From contig NZ_QGTL01000011.1 of assembly GCF_003182135.1 (NCBI RefSeq), positions 1-64,000 of the forward strand: a DNA stretch of 64,000 bases. The letters run 5' to 3'. The first letter of the stretch is position 1; the number at the start of each line of letters is the position of its first letter. This document shows, one piece after another, positions 59,491 through 64,000 of this stretch. The notes beneath the pieces are model-generated. The model was not told where the DNA came from. It worked only from the letters and a program-made list of their open reading frames with translations, and did not search any database. The stretch is from Nocardia neocaledoniensis (GTDB lineage: Bacteria > Actinomycetota > Actinomycetes > Mycobacteriales > Mycobacteriaceae). Position numbers and translations under genes: made by a program.

Positions 59491-61080
59491 CAGCTTGCCC
59501 GTCGCGGTCCGCGGCAGGTCGTCGACGAAGGTGACATCCCGGGGGACCTTGAAGCGGGCGAGGTTGTCGCGGACATAGCGCCGGACGTCGTCGGCATCGA
59601 GCGTGTGACCGGGCCTGCGCACGATGTAGGCGGCCAGTCGCTGCCCGAACTCCTCGTCGTCGACGGCCGCGATCGCCGCCTCCGCGACGCCGGGGTGGGC
59701 GTAGAGCAGCTCCTCCACCTCGCCTGGATAGACGTTCTCGCCGCCGGAAACGATCATGTCGTCGTCGCGGCCGTCGATGAACAATCGGCCGCCGTGGTCC
59801 CAGTGTCCGACATCGCCGGAGGAAAGGAGCCCGTCGATGGCCTTCTTTCCACCGCCGCCGGAATAGCCGCTGAACGACAGCGCGCTGCCGACATAGATCG
59901 TGCCCGACCGCCCCGGCTCGGTGATCTCCACATCGTGTTCGTCGTAGATCCGCACGGTGCACGAACGCGGCGGCGAGCCCACGGTGCCGGGGGCGGCATC
60001 CCACTCCTCGGGGGTGGAAATCGTGGCGACGCCGACCTCGGTCGAGCCGTAGAAGTTGTAGATCACCGGCCCGAAGGCCGCGTGCGCGGCGTTGCCGAGA
60101 GCGGCGGGCAACGCCGCGCCGGCGCAGAACACGATGCGCAGACTCGAGGTGTCGTGGAGTTCGCGCACCGCCGTGTCGACATCGAGGATGCGACGCAGCA
60201 TCGTCGGAACCACCACCAGCGCTGTCGCCCGGTGGGTGGCGATGCTCGCGATCGTCGCCTCGGCGTCGAATCGGCGTCGGATCACCACGGTCGATGCCAA
60301 GGACAGCGCCATGATGAACTGAGTCAGTGCGGTGCCGTGGAACAGGGGCGCGGCCGACACGACAACCTCGTTGCGGCGCAGCGGAACCCGATCCAGGAAG
60401 GCCGCAGCCGCCAGGGGAGAGGACACCTTGCGTGGAACGCCGCGTGGGGTGCCGGTGGTTCCGCCCGTGAGCAGGACGAATCCGCCTTGGCCGACAGGCG
60501 GCTCCAGCTCGTCGTCGCTGTTGGCCGCGATGATGTCTTCGATGCGCGCGACCGAGTCCGTCGTCGTGCTCCACGCCAGGAACCTGGTGACCGAGGGCGC
60601 GACACCTGCGAGTAGCTCGCTGAATTCTTCGTCGTAGACCAGCGCCGTGACATCCTCGCGGACCGCCACATCCGCCAGTTGTGGGCCGCTGAATCCCGTG
60701 TTGAGCAGCACCAGCCGTGCCCCGATCTTGGCGGTGGCGATCATGACGTCGACGAGACCGCGATGATCGCGGCACAGTGCTGCGACGGTGGCGCCGGGGC
60801 CGACACTCGCGGCGGTGAATCCGCGCGCGAGCGCGTTACTGCGCTGGTCGAGTTCGCGATAGGTCAGCGAGCCGATCTCGTCGATCAGCGCGATGCGATC
60901 CGGTTCCCGGCGCGCAGACGCCCGGAGGGGCCCAGCGATCGCGCCGTAGGTACGGACTGTGCGCGAGGTGTGCAACACCTGGGCGGGAGCGGTCAGATCG
61001 ATCATCCCGGCGCGCTGCAATACCCACACCGAATGGGCGTTCACGGCGATCGCGCGCAGTGTTCTGCCGAGGGAGCTCAT
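59464..61080 (-). CDS. Acyl-CoA synthetase (AMP-forming ligase)
   Basis: A 538-residue adenylate-forming ligase starting at the ATG 61080; the frame is open far upstream but that part is antisense to a lipase. Motifs: P-loop LLTGGTTGTPRGVPRKV, where the usual TSGTTG is TGGTTG, adenine motif NFYGSTEVGVA, SGDVGHWD, hinge GRDDDMIVSGGENVYPGEVE and catalytic lysine PRTATGKLLRRDL. The N-terminal 80 residues resemble mycobacterial FadD2/FadD12-type enzymes. A TetR-type site lies 65 bp upstream. Confidence 0.92.
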   Translation of the reverse strand: MSSLGRTLRAIAVNAHSVWVLQRAGMIDLTAPAQVLHTSRTVRTYGAIAGPLRASARREPDRIALIDEIGSLTYRELDQRSNALARGFTAASVGPGATVAALCRDHRGLVDVMIATAKIGARLVLLNTGFSGPQLADVAVREDVTALVYDEEFSELLAGVAPSVTRFLAWSTTTDSVARIEDIIAANSDDELEPPVGQGGFVLLTGGTTGTPRGVPRKVSSPLAAAAFLDRVPLRRNEVVVSAAPLFHGTALTQFIMALSLASTVVIRRRFDAEATIASIATHRATALVVVPTMLRRILDVDTAVRELHDTSSLRIVFCAGAALPAALGNAAHAAFGPVIYNFYGSTEVGVATISTPEEWDAAPGTVGSPPRSCTVRIYDEHDVEITEPGRSGTIYVGSALSFSGYSGGGGKKAIDGLLSSGDVGHWDHGGRLFIDGRDDDMIVSGGENVYPGEVEELLYAHPGVAEAAIAAVDDEEFGQRLAAYIVRRPGHTLDADDVRRYVRDNLARFKVPRDVTFVDDLPRTATGKLLRRDLTGN

Positions 61081-61138
61081 GGATGCCTCTACTTGCGTTC
61101 GACGGTCGTGCCACCGGATGGGGCAACTAGCGCCATCA

Positions 61139-61163
61139 TAAACAGGAAGCGATCGTTCTCCAA
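61139..61163. promoter_or_regulatory. Shared TetR-type site, copy 2 (acyl-CoA ligase promoter)
   Basis: TAAACAGGAAGCGATCGTTC continuing TCCAA, matching 58784-58808 except at two bases. Here the centre is the full palindrome CGATCG. It lies 59-83 bp upstream of the ligase ATG. The rest of the gap to the lipase at 61405 shows only AT-richer promoter-like sequence. Confidence 0.65.
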
Positions 61164-61404
61164 GAAATTGTGTCCGATGGTCGTCCGTGTGAGCCGCCAC
61201 TCTATGATTCGGAGAAGATGCCCTGCTGTATTGGTCATAAGACACCAATCGCCCATCGAATCGCTGGGTCGACCCGGCCGTATTCGCGACCTGATTGCGA
61301 GCCGGGTGTCCTGCGACACTTCCGGAGTTTCTTGCAGCTTGGATCACAGTGCTGCATAGTTCCTGACAGTCGAACAGCGGTTTGAATCTCGCAAAGGAGC
61401 AGAA

Positions 61405-62781
61405 GTGAAACCGGGAACACGGAAACGTCGAGGAATCGCCGTCGTCCTCACTCTGGGTGCGATGCTGTGGGGAACGGCGCAGGCGAATGCGGAGCCGGTC
61501 GTGGTCGAGCCCGCCGCCGTGGTTCCCTCGCCGCCGGAGCTCGACCCCGGTTTCTATCGCCCCTCTGCCGACAAGTACGCCGACAAGGCGCCCGGTGAGA
61601 TCATCGCCGCGAGGCAGATCAATGCCGCCAACTTCGGATTGATCCCGTTGAACGTCGACGCCTGGGCGATCTCGTATCGGTCGAACAACAGCCGAGACGA
61701 AGCCATCCCGGCGGTCGCGACGATGTTGAAGCCACGCGGCTCCAGTCCCGACAAACTTCTGTCGATGCAGATCGCCGAGGACTCGCTGGCCGGCTACTGC
61801 GCTCCGTCGTACACGGTGCAGCAATGGTCGCTGGGCCTGCTGGGCGGCCAGGTCACAGTTCCGGCGGAGTTCATCGCCGCCCAGGGCGCGTTGCAGCAGG
61901 GTTGGGCGGTCGTCATCCCCGATCATCAAGGGCCCGACGAGGCCTACGCGGCGGGGCCGCTCGCCGGTCGGATCACGCTCGACGGTATTCGTGCCGCCCG
62001 CGCCTTCGAACCGCTCCGGCTGGCCGAGCAGGCGCGCATCGGGATGGTCGGCTACTCCGGCGGTGCGGTGGCGACAGGACATGCGGCGGAAATGAAGCGG
62101 GACTATGCGCCGGAGTTGAACATCGTCGGCGCGGCCGAGGGTGGCGTCGCGGCAGACCTCGCCGCGGTGGTCAACCAGAACAGCGGCCAGCTGGGGGCGG
62201 GTGTCATCATGGCCGCCATTCTCGGAGTCGGCCGGGAGTATCCAGAGTTCGGTGACTTCCTTCGTCGCGATCTCGATCCGCTCGGGCAAGGTTTGTCCCA
62301 GGTGAAGAGCGGGCTGTGTGTGGCATTGCAGGCCTCGGTGTTTCCGTTCCTGAATATCAAGGGACTGATTCGCGGCGACGGCGATCCGCTGCAGCACCCG
62401 GTCGTTCGCAACGTGTTGAACGAGATCCGGATGGGTAAGCAGGTGCCGGATATGCCGATGTTCATCTGGCAGGCCAACCCCGACGAACTCATTCCGGTCG
62501 GTCAGGTCAACACCTTGGTAGACACCTACTGCGCCGACCCGCGAGCGCAAGTCCAGTACACGCGTGAGCACCTCGGCGAACACATCGCCACCGCGGTCTC
62601 CGGCCTGCCCACCGCCATGCTCTGGCTGCGGGACCGGCTCGAAGGCATTCCCGCGGCCGCCGGATGCAGCACCTTCGACGCAGGGTTCATGGCTCTGAAC
62701 CCCGAGGGGTTTGCGTTGCTGTCCTCGGTCTTCGGCGAGACTGTCGCTTCGTTCTTCGGTAAAGCGATCGGAACGAAGTAG
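61405..62781 (+). CDS. Secreted LIP-family lipase
   Basis: A 458-residue lipase with GTG start (AAAGGAG upstream). Signal peptide: KPGTRKRRGIAVVLTLGAML, cleavage around QANAEP. Nucleophile in GMVGYSGGAVATGHAAEMKR, then DYAPELNIVGAAEGG; acid and histidine in IWQANPDELIPVGQ and REHLGEHIAT. Four cysteines could form two disulfides outside the cell. Close relative of the fragment at 44170. It probably supplies fatty acids for the acyl-CoA ligase encoded divergently. Confidence 0.92.
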   Translation: MKPGTRKRRGIAVVLTLGAMLWGTAQANAEPVVVEPAAVVPSPPELDPGFYRPSADKYADKAPGEIIAARQINAANFGLIPLNVDAWAISYRSNNSRDEAIPAVATMLKPRGSSPDKLLSMQIAEDSLAGYCAPSYTVQQWSLGLLGGQVTVPAEFIAAQGALQQGWAVVIPDHQGPDEAYAAGPLAGRITLDGIRAARAFEPLRLAEQARIGMVGYSGGAVATGHAAEMKRDYAPELNIVGAAEGGVAADLAAVVNQNSGQLGAGVIMAAILGVGREYPEFGDFLRRDLDPLGQGLSQVKSGLCVALQASVFPFLNIKGLIRGDGDPLQHPVVRNVLNEIRMGKQVPDMPMFIWQANPDELIPVGQVNTLVDTYCADPRAQVQYTREHLGEHIATAVSGLPTAMLWLRDRLEGIPAAAGCSTFDAGFMALNPEGFALLSSVFGETVASFFGKAIGTK

Positions 62782-62886
62782 GCGAAATCTCGACTGGTCA
62801 CCCGGCGCTGCGGTGGTCGATGTAGATAGTCAGTTCAGCCGGTTGGATTCGCGTACATTCCAACCAAGACAAAGGATTTCGGCACA

Positions 62887-64000
62887 ATGCACTTGCCTGA
62901 CCGGTCGATCGACCGCGTTTCGATGTCGATCGATTACCGTTTTCGGTCGGTCGCCGACAAGTTCTTCCGGTATTTCGAGAGATCAGCCGGGACTGGTGGA
63001 GCGTTGGCGATACGACTACACGGCGAACCGGTACTCGACATCTGGGCGGGCTGGGCCGAGAAGGGACGTCCCTGGACCGCAGACACTCTCGCGCTGTCGT
63101 ACTCGACCGGCAAAGGCGTAGTCGCCACGATCGCCAACCGCCTGATCGACCGAGGCGTTCTCGACCTCGACAGTCCGGTCGCGCACTATTGGCCCGAATT
63201 CGCGGCGGAGGGAAAGGCGGAAATTACTGTCGGCCACCTCTTGGCCCACCGGGCGGGGCTGCAAGGCATCCGACGGCTGGGCCTCGAGCCAGACGAGTTG
63301 CTCGATCACGACCGGCTCGCGAACGCCCTTGCCGCCTCCCGTCCAGATCGAATGCGCTACAAGGCGTCCGGCTATCACGGACTCACCTTCGGCACACTGG
63401 TCGCCGAGATCGCACAGCGCGCTTCCGGCCGAAGCCTCGCCGAGCTGATCAGGACCGAACTCGCCGAACCACTGGGTGAGTCCGACTTCTATTTCGGTGT
63501 CCCCAAGTCCCAGCGCAGCCGCGTCGCGCCTGTGCCGCCGGGTCTGCACATCGCCAGAGTCCCGGTCGATACCCTGGCCGGCCCGCTGGTCCGCTGGCCG
63601 ATCGCGCGGACCCCTCTGAGTGCGATGTACACGGGCTGGATCGAGTCGACCACCGGCGAACATGCCTACGACATCGTCATGCCGAGCTGGAACGGCGTCT
63701 TCTCGGCGCGGTCACTGGCCACGATGTACAGCGCGATCGCCGGCGGCGGTCAGGTTCGCGGGCGACGCCTGTTCACCCACGAGACCAACCGGTTGATCGT
63801 AGATATGCCCGCCAACAGCAACTGGGACTACGTCCTCGGGGCTGGGCCGCACTGGTCGCGTGGCTATCACCGCGGCGTGGTCGGTGCCCGGATCAGCCGC
63901 CGAGCAGTGGGGCACTTCGGATTCGGTGGGTCCGGCGGCGTCGCGATTCCAGACCTTGGGTTGTCGATCGGATTCGTCACCAATCAGCTCGGAAACGCCG
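62887..64000 (+). CDS. Serine hydrolase, beta-lactamase/EstB family (partial, runs off the window)
   Basis: Open from the ATG at 62887 to the window edge without a stop (371 codons). Class C-like fold: nucleophile S73 and K76 in YSTGKGVVATIANR, tyrosine in MRYKASGYHGLTFG, and HFGFGGSGGVAIPD in place of the KTG motif. No signal peptide, so a cytoplasmic esterase is likely, like EstB/LipL-type enzymes. 105 bp separate it from the lipase, so cotranscription is possible. An ATG at 62923 is an alternative start. Confidence 0.88.
   Translation, partial: MHLPDRSIDRVSMSIDYRFRSVADKFFRYFERSAGTGGALAIRLHGEPVLDIWAGWAEKGRPWTADTLALSYSTGKGVVATIANRLIDRGVLDLDSPVAHYWPEFAAEGKAEITVGHLLAHRAGLQGIRRLGLEPDELLDHDRLANALAASRPDRMRYKASGYHGLTFGTLVAEIAQRASGRSLAELIRTELAEPLGESDFYFGVPKSQRSRVAPVPPGLHIARVPVDTLAGPLVRWPIARTPLSAMYTGWIESTTGEHAYDIVMPSWNGVFSARSLATMYSAIAGGGQVRGRRLFTHETNRLIVDMPANSNWDYVLGAGPHWSRGYHRGVVGARISRRAVGHFGFGGSGGVAIPDLGLSIGFVTNQLGNA

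Noticed and set aside
61081..62583. N-terminal extension of the acyl-CoA ligase to 1039 codons
   Set aside because: The extension is antisense to the secreted LIP lipase and shows no domain. The ATG at 61080 gives the normal ligase length.
1..64000. CRISPR array, prophage or biosynthetic gene cluster
   Set aside because: No regularly spaced repeats, cas genes, phage structural genes, PKS/NRPS modules or terpene synthases are visible; mobile DNA is limited to two IS remnants and the dispersed repeat.

Overview
The window is chromosomal DNA from a high-GC actinomycete of the mycolic-acid group, most likely Nocardia or a close relative. The evidence is a complete yrbE-mce lipid-uptake operon with an Mce-associated protein, a FadE5-type acyl-CoA dehydrogenase, a wax ester synthase/diacylglycerol acyltransferase, intact and fragmentary secretory LIP-family lipases, PucR regulators, six TetR regulators, GTG/TTG starts and frequent ATGA or TGATG overlaps. 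There are no rRNA or intact tRNA genes, no CRISPR array and no intact prophage or IS.

Layout. 1-911 is eroded DNA. 0.9-3.2 kb: ahpC-ahpF peroxide reductase. 3.4-9.2 kb: a TetR regulator divergent from an amine oxidase-aldehyde dehydrogenase pair, then a FadE5-like enzyme and the scar of a second amine oxidase. 9.2-19.6 kb: P1 peptidase, acyl-CoA synthetase, three-gene membrane/transport run, secreted alpha/beta hydrolase and serine hydrolase. 19.6-22.3 kb: gene graveyard with broken genes and repeat copy B. 22.3-28.7 kb: acyl-CoA dehydrogenase, enoyl-CoA hydratase, TetR, Old Yellow Enzyme, aldehyde dehydrogenase, small membrane protein. 28.7-29.5 kb: repeat copy C and an IS5-type remnant. 29.5-44.1 kb: hydrolase operon, PucR regulator, yrbEA-yrbEB-mceABCDEF-mas, MBL hydrolase and LIP lipase. 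44.2-48.1 kb: IclR regulator divergent from a P450, DUF445 protein and limonene-epoxide-hydrolase-like protein. 48.3-53.4 kb: small ORF, secreted lipase, IS remnant, F420/FMN split-barrel protein, TetR, WS/DGAT. 53.9-64 kb: secreted seven-repeat FG-GAP protein, lipase, SDR, a 27-residue peptide gene, a second PucR, TetR, acyl-CoA ligase, LIP lipase and a partial serine hydrolase.

The theme is uptake, hydrolysis and oxidation of lipid, sterol or terpenoid-like substrates: secreted lipases release acids, the Mce system imports lipids, acyl-CoA ligases and dehydrogenases start beta-oxidation, and P450, epoxide hydrolase, OYE and aldehyde dehydrogenases handle oxygenated or aldehyde intermediates. 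Specific substrates cannot be read from the sequence.

The most unusual signals are: (1) a roughly 200-bp dispersed repeat (copies at 11.4, 20.5 and 28.9 kb) with three hairpins, one keeping its pairing while its sequence changes; (2) an isolated 27-codon gene at 57.2 kb with a strong ribosome site, a leader with two mutually exclusive hairpins and a perfect 13-bp terminator stem; (3) a shared promoter-proximal element (ATCGTGCAGTGACA) in front of the mce operon, the neighbouring hydrolase operon and the LIP lipase, suggesting one local regulon probably run by the adjacent PucR; and (4) a shared TetR-type site in front of the second PucR/TetR pair and the acyl-CoA ligase.
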